Assembly: GCF_000151315.2 (NCBI RefSeq)
Contig: NW_011887295.1
Location: forward strand, 1,956,496-2,020,495
DNA from: Capsaspora owczarzaki ATCC 30864
Taxonomy: Eukaryota; Opisthokonta; Filasterea
Length of the DNA: 64,000 nucleotides
Direction of reading: 5' to 3'
Within the stretch, counting starts at the first letter, position 1. Every line of letters starts with the position of its first letter. The position numbers were made by a program, and so were the translations under genes. Below the pieces are notes generated by a model. That model made no database searches. It was not told the DNA's origin and was given only the letters and a program-made list of their open reading frames with translations. Positions 1-13,800 of this stretch are shown here, in pieces.

Positions 1-1811
1 CTCGTACGCCCCACACGCTTGAGCTCCATGGAGAGCCGTGCGACTGGTAACAGCGATCGAGAATCCATTTCAACAATGCGCGCTCGTGAACATTTCTTTT
101 GCCCATTTTCAGACTTTTCGACTTTTCGCACGCGCCAAATTTGGGTTACAGACCGCTTTTCGTTTTTCGGCGAAACTGATTGTATTGCATTCAAAAACCG
201 CTGCATTGGATGATCATGATCATGATCGCGAGTCCGTGCATATGCTCGCTGACTGCGCTCTTCTGCTGCTCCCTATGCTGTGATGCGTCTGTCGTCCCAT
301 CGGGCGAAGGGGGGGGGGTCGCTTCGTTGTTTGTTCATCGTGAATGGTGCAAGTTTTCAGTTTTTGGTTTTTTTGGTTTCTTCATTCAGTCTGTTTTTTT
401 TTTTTTTTTTTGGTGCTTCTCGTCTTGGTGAGTTCTCGCTTTTGTTGACTCGACTAGAACAAGCGCTACAGTTCAGTGCACAGACAGACCCGAGCGACAG
501 ACCGAGAGCGAGAGAGCGAGTGATCGAACAACCGGAGGGGCGAAGTGAGAGTCAAAAGCGCGATACACGCGTTCGCAGCACCATACTCTTTCATCTCAAC
601 AATGCAAACGCATGGAACGTGCAACGAAAGCATACAGTCGCACAAAACAGCAAACAACCCCTCCCCCCAATGAAGAAGCAGCGATACCAGGAAAACAACT
701 CTTTTTGCTGAATGAATCTACAAGGATGGTATGCGAACGAAGGAGTTTGCGCCCAGAAGGCTGACTCAGTCGGCCCCCCGGCAAAGGACCAAGGAAGCAG
801 CGCAGGCAGTGCGGAAGGCAGTCGTGCTGTGCTGTGCGTTTGGTGATGGGGTTTCGAGGGGTTGCAACGCAAAGCGCTGTGAGCAAACAAGCGTTGCTGG
901 AGGAAGGGCGTGAGTGTCGAAATTGGGGCCATGTTTGAAAATTTCAAGATGAGTATGAATCGAGTTTTCTTGTGTCGATTGCGACTGCACTCGAGCGAGG
1001 CAAAAGCCGGCAGGCAACCGGCCCTCGCGTGCGCAGCAGGGGCTACATGACAGGGTGCAGCTGACGGAAGCTGCGAGTGGAGGAGGAGAGGTGCAAAGTG
1101 ATGGGCGGCTTGACTGTATGCCAGGGGGGGGGGGTCGAGGGGTCGGGGAGATTGACAAAAACGGGGCGATGCAAGATAAGGTGCAGTTTTGCAGTGCTCC
1201 CATGGGAACTGTGTGAGGTTGCTCGCAAAGCCACAGGAGCAACGGGGACCACTTTACCGGTTGCACTGTCTTTTTTTGTTGTTGAGGTGTACACGCAGTA
1301 CAGTCACTGTGTAGAGGGAGGCGGGCTTCCCTCCACACTGCAGAACTGCAGGGTTACTTGCTTCAGTGCTCATTACCTCGACACACATACTCTGGACGAG
1401 CGAAAGGTTGTTTGGCAGCGCGGTAGTCCCATTGTATTGGGAAAAGCCATTATCAACATGTCTGCTTTTGGGAGCGGAACTGGCGAAATACAAGAAGTCG
1501 TCATGCTAATAGAATAAATCAATACGGAAGAGAGCAACCCTCTGTCGTTAAGGCTCGAGAGCATGTTCAACGCCTCAACAACAACCACCACCACCCCCAA
1601 ACATCGCGTTGCTCGTTTCTTTGAAAACTCACTCAAGCTTGTTTTTTTGTTTTGTTTTTGATTTTGCACAGTTTCATCACTTGCCTCAAATCCTCCTTTT
1701 GCAAATCAAAAACACAAGCCGTCATATCCTCATCACTCCACCAACAAAGCCCTGCGTGACAAGGTCACACTTGACAATCCTCGATCAGGCAAATTTTCAT
1801 CTGCGCACAAG
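1..1811. other. Upstream non-coding region
   Basis: No reading frame here has protein-like composition or a recognisable domain. The stretch contains short G runs (near 310 and 1128) and a T run near 397-412. The last 200 bases are pyrimidine-rich and lead directly into the receptor start at 1812, so this probably holds the promoter and 5' leader of that gene. The small open frames in it overlap on both strands and look like chance. Confidence 0.5.
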
Positions 1812-4800
1812 ATGCTGCATCGACCTCAGGCCGCGATGACCTTGCTCGTGGCAATGGTCGCCTTGATCGCGACAACGGCGCATCCAACTTATGCCGATGT
1901 TTGCACTTACTCGGGAAGCGGCGCGTGGACGGTTGTCTCCAATTGGTCACCGCACCAACCCACTGCAACCGACTCGGTCGTCGTCGCCGCTTCGGCCATC
2001 CTGTCCGTGTCCAGCTCAACCACAGTCGCCTCCATGACGCTATCCCCAAACTCTGTGTTTTCAATCACCGGCGGCACCTTTGCGGTGGGCGCCTTCACCT
2101 CCAGTCCTACTTCCAAGCTTGTCCTCACCGCCGGCACCTTCTCATACTCGTCGGTCGTGCTGCAGGGTGAATTCTCGTGGCAGAGTACCGCCCTGTCAGG
2201 CTCTGTCGCTGCTGCACCGTTTACCGCATCCGGCAAGGTGACCATCCAACTTGGCGGCGGTATTGGCGTGGCGTCCACCGCCGTGACGATTGCCAGTGCG
2301 GATGTCACCTGGGTGAGCACGAGCAATTATTATCCGAGCCTCACCTCCTCCAGCACCTTGACATTTGCCACTGGAAGCGTGGTGGCCGTCTCGGCTCAGT
2401 CTGCCAACACCAACGGTTTGGTCTTTGGCGACACGACCAGCCGCGTGTACAACTATGGCCAAATCACCATTACCAGCTCGGTCTGTCAGGCCCTTGTCTC
2501 GTTCAAGGCGCAAGTCTTCAACTATGGCTCGATCATTTATGCCGACTCTTCCAACTGCGCGCTGCCCTACCGCGTCGATTACGCTTCGGGTCTCTCCAAC
2601 TATGGCTTGATCAAGGTGGATGATGGCGTGCAGTGGGCCGTCTGGACACTCCAGAGCAGTTTCTTGAACGCTCCCAACGCCACCCTTGCCCCAGGATTGA
2701 AAGTCACCTCCATCACGAGCTCTGGGCAGTCGTTCCGGTTGTTTGGAACCTTTGCGCCAGGCACAACGGCCATCAGCAATCTCGTCATTTCGGCCGCGTC
2801 GGCTCAGCTCTACCCATCGCGTTTGGGTGTTGTCGCTCTCATTGCCAATCTCGGTGGCAACAATGCCCTCACCCTGGGCCCGTGCACGGGTGATCCAGCC
2901 ATCGTTCCCGCCACCGACTCGCAGGAGGCATTTGCCTTGGCCTATGCGTGCTACGCGACACTCACCTCCATTTCCGTGCGCTCTGGTATCTTCCCGCTCT
3001 TCAAGTACTTTACGACGGCATTCACCCCGTCCATCTCTGTCAGCTCCACGGGTAATCTGCAGCTTCAGGACGCCACAGTGAACATGCTGTCCACCTTCTT
3101 CGCCAGCAGTGGCACGATTTCCTGCGCCTCGGCTATTACACCTCCCTGCAACTTGAACTTTCAAGCGAGCACCAACTTGACGCTTCTTGGCACCTTTACC
3201 ACCAACTCTGCCGTCCTCACGTTTGCGTCAACGACCACACTCAACCTGCCCGGCAGCATGTACATTTACACGTCGACTGCCTCCTCGAAAGTGGTGCTTG
3301 CAAGCTCAACGACCTTGACCAAGAACTCCAATCAAAGCCCCTTCTCTGGCATCGGCACTGTTGCCAACTCGGGCAACTTGCAGGTGGTGCTTGCCGATCC
3401 TGCTGCCGGCTTCCGTCCAGCCATTGCGTTTTCCAACACTGGCTCCGTCACCGTCTCTGTCGCTCCGGGTATCACTGCCAGCAGCACTCTGGACATTGTC
3501 TTTTCGGACAGCTTTTCCAACTCTGGCGGGTTTTACTTTGCCGACAGTTCGAACGCCGGAATCCCGCTCCGAAGCATCCAATTTCAGTCGGGCTACAGCT
3601 CCACTGCAACGAGCATCATCTCGGCAAATGTAAGCTCAGTGTCCATGAACTTTGCTGCGGCCGCCTGGGTCAATGGCACATTCTTTGGCACGGCCCTGCA
3701 CGCGCCGACCGGGCTTGTCGCAACGTCGGTCGTACCGTTGCTGACCGTGACGGGCGGCGCCGCAGCGGCACAATTTGGCCCAGCTTCAATGAATGTGGCC
3801 GAGCTTGTGGTGTCCGGCGGCAACATTGTGCTTGCGTCCTGCGATGGCGACCCTCTCTTCCCTTGCATGACGTCGATTCGTCGAATTGGAGTGACGGGCA
3901 CCAGCGGCAGCTGCCAGCTGACCGTGGCAAACACCGCGATGGCCATTGCCCTCCAGCCCGACGTCTGGACGCTGGGTGGAGCGTGTCAGCTCACCTTCCC
4001 TGGCTCATACCAAGTCGATGGCGGCATGTTCATCACAGGCGGCAGAGTCGGCTGTGTTTCAGGCGGAGACTGCAGCGCCCTCGACGTCATGTCCAATTCG
4101 AGCATGCAACTCGTCAACTCGTTCACCGTGTACGGCTCTACTCTGAAATTCCGAGCGCCCTTGTTCATCGACTTTAGCGGCACCAACTACGTGTACCTGA
4201 TTGGGCTCGTCGCGAGCAGCCAGCTGCATTTTTACTCCAACACTAGCATTTCCGTTGCGCGCACGGTGACCACTCGTGCCGTCTTTTCGTCGTCCGCAAC
4301 TCAGCTCATCAACTACGGCACCATGACTGTGCAGTTTGTCGGCTGTCCTTCGGGTCTGTACATGTCGGCGCCCTTTGTCAACAATGGCATCGTTCGATTG
4401 TTGGGTACGGGTGCCAGCGCGCCCTGCGCCACCAACCAGCTCTACTTGCCCGATTATTCGTTTTCCAATTTTGGCACCTTGTTCTATGATGCCTCGACAA
4501 ATAACGGACTGACCCTCGGCATGACCTTCTACTCGCTCGCGACAGATTCCAGCAGCGTCATGGCAGGGCGAGTCGGAACGCTCACCATCTCGAGTTCGAC
4601 GCCATCGGCCATTCGAGGTGCATTTTTCGGAACAACAACGAGCGACGTGTCGGGCCCGCTGCCTTACATTTCGTCGCTTCAACAGCTGCAACTCCAGGCG
4701 CCAGTGTCACTCGCCCCGACGACCATGAATGCCGTTGCGGTCACAGTGTCGAGTTCCGTGACCCAGTTAAACCCTTGCGGCGCTGATCCATCAGACTTTT

Positions 4801-7800
4801 CTTGCTACGCTTCCATCGCCACTGTCGGCTTGACTGGTACCGGGTCGGGGTGCATGCTGAATGTTTCCTCGACCCTCGCTGCTGCATCCCTTCAGCCCGC
4901 CAATTGGCTCCTCGGGGGCTCCTGCACGTTGAACATTCCCGGCAATTACACTATGGCAGGCAGCCTGTTCCTCAATGGCGGCTTCTTGAAGTGCACTTCT
5001 GCCAATGCGTCGTGCATTGTGGACGTTTTGAGCAACAGCACCGTTGGCGACACGACCACGTTCCAGGTCGTACAAAGCATTCTTCGCTTCCGCAACACCG
5101 TCCAGTGGATGGCGTCGAGCACAAATTCCTACGCGTATCTGCTTGGCAGCAGCAGTGGCGGCTTTACTGCGTCTCTCGAGTTTTACGGTGCCACCACCGT
5201 CGTCGTGTCAAGACTTGTCAATAGCCGTCTCGTCTATTCCGCTTACAGCGCCAGTTTGCTCAACGCCGGTGACATGACAGTGCTTTTGCAAACTTGCCCG
5301 TCAGGCCTGAACGTGCAGGTACCCTTTGTCAATACCGGCTCGATTCGCGTCATGTCGGCTGTCGCAGGTGGATGCACTTCCCATTCGCTCGTGTTGGATG
5401 GCTATCAGTTTACCAACGACGATGACGGGTTGCTGTTCCTGGACGACAGCACCAACGCCAACAATCCATTCGACCTCACCTTTGCGGGTGGTGTTATCAA
5501 CACGGCTGGGAGCGCCATGTTTGGCCGTGTCGGATTGCTGACCATTTCGGGTCTGTCGTCCTCGATTGAAGGGCACTTTTTTGGCTCCAGCCTATCCACG
5601 CCGCTCACCACGCTGCCGTATACCGAGCATGATACTCTGACAAGCTCGATTGCCATCTCGTTCGCCCCTACAAGCATGCAAGTTGTAAAGTTGGTCGTTT
5701 CCGCCAGTGCCACCACGCTCCGTGATTGCGGTGGCGTTGCCGGTGCGTCCAGCTGCTACGCGTCCATCCAGCAGGTGATTTTGTACGGCTCAACCACGTG
5801 CAGCCTCACAGTTGCAAGCAATGCCACGAGTACCGGGCTCCAGCCTGCTTTCTGGAGCATTGGAGGCTCCTGCACTCTAAACCTCCCAGGCTCGTTCCCA
5901 ATTTCAGGCTCGGTGCTGCTGACTGGAGGCACGATTGCGTGCACGTTTGGAGGAACATGCGTTGTGGACATTCAGTCCAACTCGACCATTCGCTTGAGCG
6001 ACAGCTCCCTCACCGTGACCGAAACATCGCTGCGCTTCCGCGCGAATGTGCGCTGGGAGATTGTTTCAAACTCGTACATTTACTTGCTGGGAACCCGTTC
6101 CTTGAGTGAGCTGCAGTTCTACTCGACAACCACCGTTCTGAACAGCCGTACCACGGCCTCGCGAGTGGTCTTTAGCAGTTACACGGCGCAAATCGTCAAC
6201 TATGGCAGTCTTGTTGTGCAGCTCCTCTCTTGCCCGTCGTTCACCTACCTGTCGGCTCCGCTGATCAATTACGGCACCATTCTTATGCAGTCTGTCAACC
6301 TGACTTGCGCCACCCATACTCTCACGCAGGATGGGCCTGTTTCACACTATGGCGAGTTCTTCTTCAACACTTCGAGCAATGGCAACCTGCCGGTGACGAT
6401 AAACCTGAATGCGGGCTTGACGACATGGCCCGGCAGCGTGATGGCTGGCGATGTTGGGACGATGCAATTGCAGGGCACCGCTCCGTACAGCATCCAGGGT
6501 GCGTTCTTCGGAACCATCAAGTCCAACTTGACTGGCAGCACTCCGTACGCCTCGTCGATCGCGTCCATCGCTACGTCGGCCTCCACTCTCACTTGGCAGC
6601 CAACGACAATGAATCTCGCCGCCATCACGCAAACGAGTGGCGTCGCGCAATTCTTGCCCTGCGATGGTGTTGGGTCGTATGTGTGCTACCGATCGATTGC
6701 AACCATCGCTGCCAGTGGCTCAGCCTCTCAGCTCTATGTAAATTCCAACATGACGGCTCTGGGCGATTTCCAGCCATCCCTCCAGCTGACTAGTGGGGCT
6801 CGCTTGCTCATCTCGGGCAGCCTTACCCTCACCAAGCCCTTCCTCTTCAGGGGTGCCACTCTCACCCGCATGACTGGCGCTTCCATGTCGTCCTCCATCT
6901 TGCTCATGGCAAATGGCACGGTTGATCTGACGGCTACCCTCGTGACGGATGTGCCCGTCACCTTTGCCGACCGTGTCTCGATCTTGGCTTCCACAACAAA
7001 CGCCTTCATGTACACCACGGCGCAGCCAGCTCGATACATTTTTGCATCGTCGAGCAAAACGACGGTTTTGCAGTCGATTGCCAACCCTTCGACCTACTAC
7101 TGGTACGCGTCCGATTTTACCGTTCCTTCCTATCTGGTTTACGGCGAGCTCAACATCACGTACACTGTTTGCGGGGCAAACTTCCGTGCTGCCAGCAACG
7201 TGCTGAACGCCGGTCGACTTCTCATCCAATCAACGGCAAGCGGCTGCTCCACGCCCTACGCGATCAATTTCGGCGATGGCGTGCTGACCAATCTGGGCAG
7301 TATTACCGTGGATACCGCGACCGTGCCGAGCTTCTCGGCGGTCTCTGTGGCCTCCTTGCAATCGAGCGACAACTCCACCCTGTTTGCGAACGCCAACATT
7401 ACAACTCTGACGATTTCAAGCTCGTCGTACATTGGTGGCGTCGGACCCTCCTTTAAGGTCGGCACCCTTGACGTTCGAGCGACAACGGTGGTCAATTCGT
7501 CACAATTGGCCGTCACGAGCATCAGCACCTCCAGCACGTTGACCCTGAGTGCGTGCGGCCGCCTGTTCTCCTATGCCTGCTACTCGTCGTGGCGCAGTCT
7601 TTTGGCTTCAGGCTTTGGCTCTGCAGTGTCGTTGGTGCAGGAGCTCCTTGACGTTGCACAGCCAAGCATTACTGTGCAAGCAGGCGTTGTCACCTTGCTC
7701 GGAACGAATATCACGCTACTTCGTCCTGTCACGCTGACGGGCGGCGCCCTGGTTGGATCGACCAACGTGAGTGCGCAAACGGTCGTCACCTTGTATGCTC

Positions 7801-10800
7801 CCAACAATGTGCTCCAGGCATCGGCAACCGTCTCGCTGCAGTCGCTTGTTGTTCGAGTCGCCGGAGGACTGGCATGGACCTGGACGACCAGTCTGGTCCA
7901 GCTGCTTGGCGCATCAAACCTTGCTTCGTTGGTCGTTCTCGAGACGGGCAGCATTCTGATTAACAGCTCAGTCACGGAATCCTCCGCTGTTGCGTTTGGC
8001 AACAGTATTGGCGCCAGCAACCTTCGACCTTGGGTGAACTTGGGATCGATGACCTTCCTTGCTGCCGTGTGCAACGCCAAGTTTATCACCTCCGCCACGC
8101 TCATCAACTCCGGGCTCATTCAATTCCAGACGGCCTCAGCGACTCCTTGCGTCGACTCGATTGTGCTGGACTTCCGCATGGCTCTCAATAATTTTGGCCA
8201 GATTGTCACGGACAAGACGCTCATTCCTCGATTTGCCCCTAGCTCGGGCATGAACAGCATGATTCTCTACCCAGGATCGTCCTTTACTGGTAGTTTCTCC
8301 GACTTGCAGCTGACCTCGTTTTCGGACACCAACATGATTGGTGGAACCCTTCCATCGATCGACCGCCTCACCTCGTCAGGAACGCTGATTGTCACAAGCA
8401 ACACCTGCCCCGTTGCTCGCTTTGTGGTCCGCTCGACGGCCAAGCTCATTCTCGGCCCGTGCTCGACGGCCTACTTTAACACGAGCAGCGTGAACTTCAC
8501 GTTGGCGGCGGAGACAGCCTTTGCCTGCTATTCTGGTGTGACGGATGTGAGTGTGCTTGAGCAGAGTACTGTCCAGCTGCACCAAAACCTGTCCGTGTAC
8601 TTGCAGCCAACGTGGACTTTCGGAAGCTCCTCTCAAGCCACGCTTGCCCTCTGGGGCGTGGTGAACATGACTCGGCCGGTTCAATTCAACGGCCTCGTCG
8701 TCACCCTGCTGTCTGGTGCGCCAGAGTCTGCGACCCTCAATCTGCTCGCACCAGTCACCATCACCCGGACCATGCTGATTTACGACACCCACGTTGCCTT
8801 TGCCCAGCCCGTCAACATTAGCATGCCTGCGAGCACTCAAGTGATGGTGGCCCAAGGAAATCTGTTTTTGACTGGCACGCTGGTTCACTTCCTGCCCTCT
8901 TGCACGGTGCAGTTCAACGCCACATTGCCGCTCGGCTCGCCGCAATTGTTCTACACCTACGTCAATGCTCAAATCCTGAACGAAGGCACCATCAACATTA
9001 ACATGATTTCGTGTCCGTCGTTTTTCGCCATTGGCAGCCTGGTCAATTCGGGCGTGCTGTCAGTGACGGGAAATGCGAGTTGCTTGCAGAGGCACTCTGT
9101 CAACTTTGACAGCTACGTTATCAACACGGGCGCCATCCGACTGGACGAGGTCTCCTTCCCGGTGTCCAGCTTGTTGTTGCACGGCTATTCGTCGACCAAC
9201 GCAGCCTCGTTCCGCACAAACGCGCTCACGACGATCAACTATGCGGTAATCGTGCAGACTGCCTACCCGACCACCGACTCGCTCATCTCTGGCGTTTTCA
9301 CCGTCGGACCGCAGAGCACCGTGACGTTCAGTTCCGACACGGTCGTGGATGACGTTTCGCACGTCCAAATCAGCCAGCTCATCATTTCGTCCTCATTTGG
9401 AAACAATTCGCTCGGTTCTTGCTTCCCTGCGGATTCAACGGACTGCTGGGAAATTTCCGCGCTCACCATTCAGCAGTCGACCGTCGCCTACGCGACTGCT
9501 AACGTGCTGGCCCGGCTCACAAACGGTCTCTTGCTGCTTACGGACGCTACCCTTGCTCTGTTCGAGCCAGTTGTCACCGTCAATACGAACATCACATGGG
9601 CTGGTGGCTCCATTAAGGGCCTCGGTGGCATGGCATCCACGCTGAACGCCAACGGTCCTTTCACCAAGCTCGACAATGCCAACATGCAGCTCCGAGACGT
9701 GACACTTGTGATTAACAGCGCTTCAGCCACCTGGTTTGTGCGCGACGTGTACGCCTTGTCCGTTTCCACATCCTCGGCATCACTCCGAGGCGGTGTTGTG
9801 CTTGGCTCTGGAGCCTCCCTCGCGTTTGTGCCAGGAGCCAGCGTTACTGTGGGTGCCACCACCGTGTTCCAGGTGCTCAGCAACACTGCAGCGTACGCGA
9901 CGGTGGATTTCCAAAATGCGGGCGCGATTGACACCAGTGCCCTCTCTGGAGCTCTGGCTCTACGCTTTGGCGTCCCGATTGTGAACAACGGCACCCTGTC
10001 GCTGCCTGGCTCGCTGTTTGTGCCAATTTGCCTGAACGAGTGCTTTTGCAACTCAATCACTGCGGCAACTCCCCGCGCCGCCTGCCCATTCTCGGTTCGC
10101 CTCGGGTGCCGCGCATGCTCGTCCTTCTGTCTCTCGAGCGAGTATTTGCTCGACGGCAGCTGCGTGAGCTCTTGTCCCGCACCCATGGTGGTGGACAACA
10201 GCACGTGCGCCAGCTCTTGCTCCACTCCCGGCGCCCTGATTGATCCCATCACCCGGCACTGCTATGTTGGCACGTGTGACGCTGGGGAGTTTTTCAACGC
10301 GGGCACTTGCACGCCTTGCGGAGCTGGCTGTGCCACATGCAGCTCGGCTGCCAGCTGCGACACTTGTCAGCCCTCCGATGTCTTGTACGCAGGCGCTTGC
10401 TTGGACGGCTGCCCTCCCGGCCTTGTCGAGTATAATGGCGCGTGCCTCACGCAATGTCCATCGGGTCTTTTCAGCTACAATGCAAGTTGCGTCTCGTGCA
10501 GCGCTTTGGGGCTGCCGATTTATCTCCCCACAAGTTCTTGTGTCGAGACCTGCCCAGCCCAATGGGTCAATAACGGCACCTACTGCGAAGCTTGCAGCGC
10601 GGGCTGCTTGGTTTGCGACTCGGCCACAACATGCACTCAGTGCTCGGCACCAAAGCTTCTGTACGAGGGAATCTGCTACAATGACTGTCCTGACGGAACG
10701 TACGCCAACTCTGGCTCCTGTCTGCCATGCAGTGCAAACTGTGCCCTTTGCAAGGTGTCGGATGTGTGCGATTCTTGTCTGCCCTCCTACAGTCGCTTGG

Positions 10801-13800
10801 AGGGTGGCTGCGTGCTCGAGTGCCCTCTGCCGTACGTTACCAACGGCACTGATTGCGTGGTGCCTCGCTGCGCCGATGGGACCTACCGCCTGGGCACCAA
10901 CTGTGTCATTGCATGCCCTAGTGGCATGTATGGGGATGCGGCTACGGCCACCTGTGAATTCTGCATCTCGTCTTGCGAGGTGTGCTCGAATGGGATGGTT
11001 TGTGATGTTTGCAACCCGGGCTTCCTCCACCAACTCGACGGCAGTTGCAAGGACGCTTGTCTCGTGTACCAGTTCCACTTTGAGGGCGCTTGCTACGAAA
11101 CTTGCCCCGCGGGTACCTTCCTGATCAACGACACCATCTGTGTTTCCAGTTGCCCGCCTCCCACGTTTGCCGAAGGCACAAACTGCATTCTGTCTGGCTG
11201 CGCTCCTGGCACCTACTACTTTGAGTCTGACTGCTTGGCTTCCTGCCCGCCTGGCACGTATCCGTACGATGCAACCTTCACTTGTCAACCTTGCTCGGCT
11301 GGCTGTGCAGAGTGCTTTGTTGGCACCGAGTGCAGCGACTGCAACCCGGGTTTCCTTCTCGAAAGCAATGGTACTTGCACTGATGCCTGCACAGTGTACA
11401 GCTACCAGTTTGAAGGCTTGTGCTACGAATCGTGCCCTCCCGACACCTTTTTGATTGACACCACGACTTGCGTCTCCAGCTGCCCTGCCGGCACCTATGG
11501 CAATGTGGCCGACAACACTTGCGAGCCGTGCCATACCAGTTGCTCGACGTGCGACTCGTCTGCCTTCGACGGCTGCACGAGCTGCCCGCCCAATCACGTG
11601 CTCACAGTGGACCACACGTGCATAGCCGGGTGTCCGCCAACTCAGTTTGCTTCCGACCACGGCTGCGTTGATGCCTGCGATGTCGGCGAATTCCAGGTGC
11701 AAACCGCAAACGGCGGCATCTGTGCCGACTCGTGCAACCCGGAGGGTGTGACACCCATTTCATGCACTCCTGTTTGTGGCAGTCACCAGAGGCCGGCTGG
11801 TCAGTTCTGTTTGGGTAAGTGACGACCGACCACGGGGCAAAACGGGTGTCCGACGGGTGTCTTTGCTCAAACGTTTTGTTTTTGGTTGAGAAAAACGAAA
11901 CGGGTGATTTTGTTGCAGGCTTGATTGATTTCTAACTGGAAATGTTGGTCATATTCGATCTGTTGTTTTTGTTGGATGCAGAGTGCTCGGCCACTTGTCA
12001 AACGTGTGCACAGATTGGCTGCACCTCGTGCTACTCGTCAATGTGGCTCTCTGATAGCGACTGTGTTCACACATGCCCCGCTGGCCAAGTGGCTGTCAAC
12101 GACACGCGAGTTTGTGCAGCCAAGTGCCCTGCTGACACGGTGCTCTGGTCTGGCGTCTGCTACCGCTCGTGTCCGAGCGGCTTGTTCACGCACGGCAACC
12201 AGTGCGTTGTCGCTTGTCCACAGGGCACGCTGGCGCTGGCCAACGGCACCTGCATTCTCCCGGCGCAGTGTCCTTCTGATTACTTTATCTCGGGAACCTT
12301 CTGTCTGTCGCACTGCCTCTCTGGCTATATTTTCGGGCAACAGTGCGTTTCTCAATGCCCGACGTTGCACAACGACACGCACTGCTTGACCTTGTGTCCA
12401 GAGCTGTCTGAAGGAATGACTTGTGTTTCTGAATGCAGCGGCCAAAACCCGTTCGTGTCGTCGAACAAGACATGCGTTGGCCAGTGCCCTGGATTCCACA
12501 ACGCCACACACTGCCTGACCTCGTGTCCTGAACTGTCTGACGGAATGACTTGCGTTACAAAATGCAGCGGCCAAAACCCGTTCGTGTCGTCGAGCAAGAC
12601 ATGCGTTGGCCAGTGCCCTGGATTCCACAATGCCACACACTGTCTGACATCCTGTCCAGAGCTTTCCGAAGGAATGACTTGTGTCTCCCAATGCAGTGGC
12701 CAAAATCCGTTCGTGTCGTCGAGCAAGACATGCGTTGGCCAGTGCCCTGGATTCCACAACGCCACGCACTGTCTGACCTCGTGTCCTGAACTGTCTGACG
12801 GAATGACTTGCGTCTCCCAATGCAGCGGCCAAAACCCGTTCGTGTCGTTGAGCGCGACGTGCGTGAGCGAATGCTCTGGATTCCACAACGCCACGCACTG
12901 CCTGACCTCGTGTCCTGAACTGTCTGACGGAATGACTTGCGTCTCCGAATGCAGCGCCCAAAACCCGTTCGTGTCGTCGAGCAAGACATGCGTGAGCGAA
13001 TGCTCTGGATTCCACAACACCACGCACTGCCTGACCTCGTGTCCTGAACTGTCTGACGGAATGACTTGCGTTACAAAATGCAGTGCCCAAAATCCGTTCG
13101 TGTCGTCGAGCAAGACATGCGTTGGCCAATGTGCTGCATTCCACAACGCGACACACTGCCTGACCTCTTGCCCGGAGCTGTCCGAAGGATCCACTTGCGT
13201 TACCCAATGCAGTGCCGAGAAGCCCTACGTTTCAAACAGAATGTGCTTGGGCCAGTGCCCACCGCCGTTGGTGGCTTCTGGATCTTCTTGCGTCCCACGC
13301 TGTGAGGAGAATGCGCTGAATGGAATCACCTGGCCCGCCACCATCAGTAACACGACCATTTCAACTTCTTGTCTTGGAGGTGTGAGTGGCACAGTGACAC
13401 GCACGTGCAGCGTGACCGGAACGTGGAATGCGCCCATTGCAGCTTGCACCAGCGTTTCCGATACGCTCTCCGAGCTCAACAAGAACATGAACGCTACCAC
13501 TGCGGTTGTTGTTCTCACACAAGTGCTGAACGTGGTCAACCAGACGTCGAACTTTGCTTCTGGAGATTTGACCGCTGTCACGACCATCTTTGATGCCTTC
13601 TTTGGTCTGCCAGTCACGCCTGGCTCGACCTCGGTTGTGTCGGTCATTCAAATTTTCGTTGCCATGTCCTCGATTCCATCCATCACCACCGCCATCACGA
13701 ACGTCTCGACGTTCAACCCAGGTTCCATCATCCGCGAGATTTCAACCGTTCTCCTCCTCGCCTCGCCTCCCCAGTACACGCGACCCGACGGCACTGTTGA

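Noticed and set aside
10053-11702. 549-codon open frame on the minus strand
   Set aside because: It lies antisense to the cysteine-rich part of the receptor. TGC/TGT codon regularity on the plus strand keeps the opposite frame open. No domain is visible.
12356-13255. CRISPR-like array from regular repeat spacing
   Set aside because: The repeats are contiguous coding units without unique spacers, and the genome is eukaryotic.
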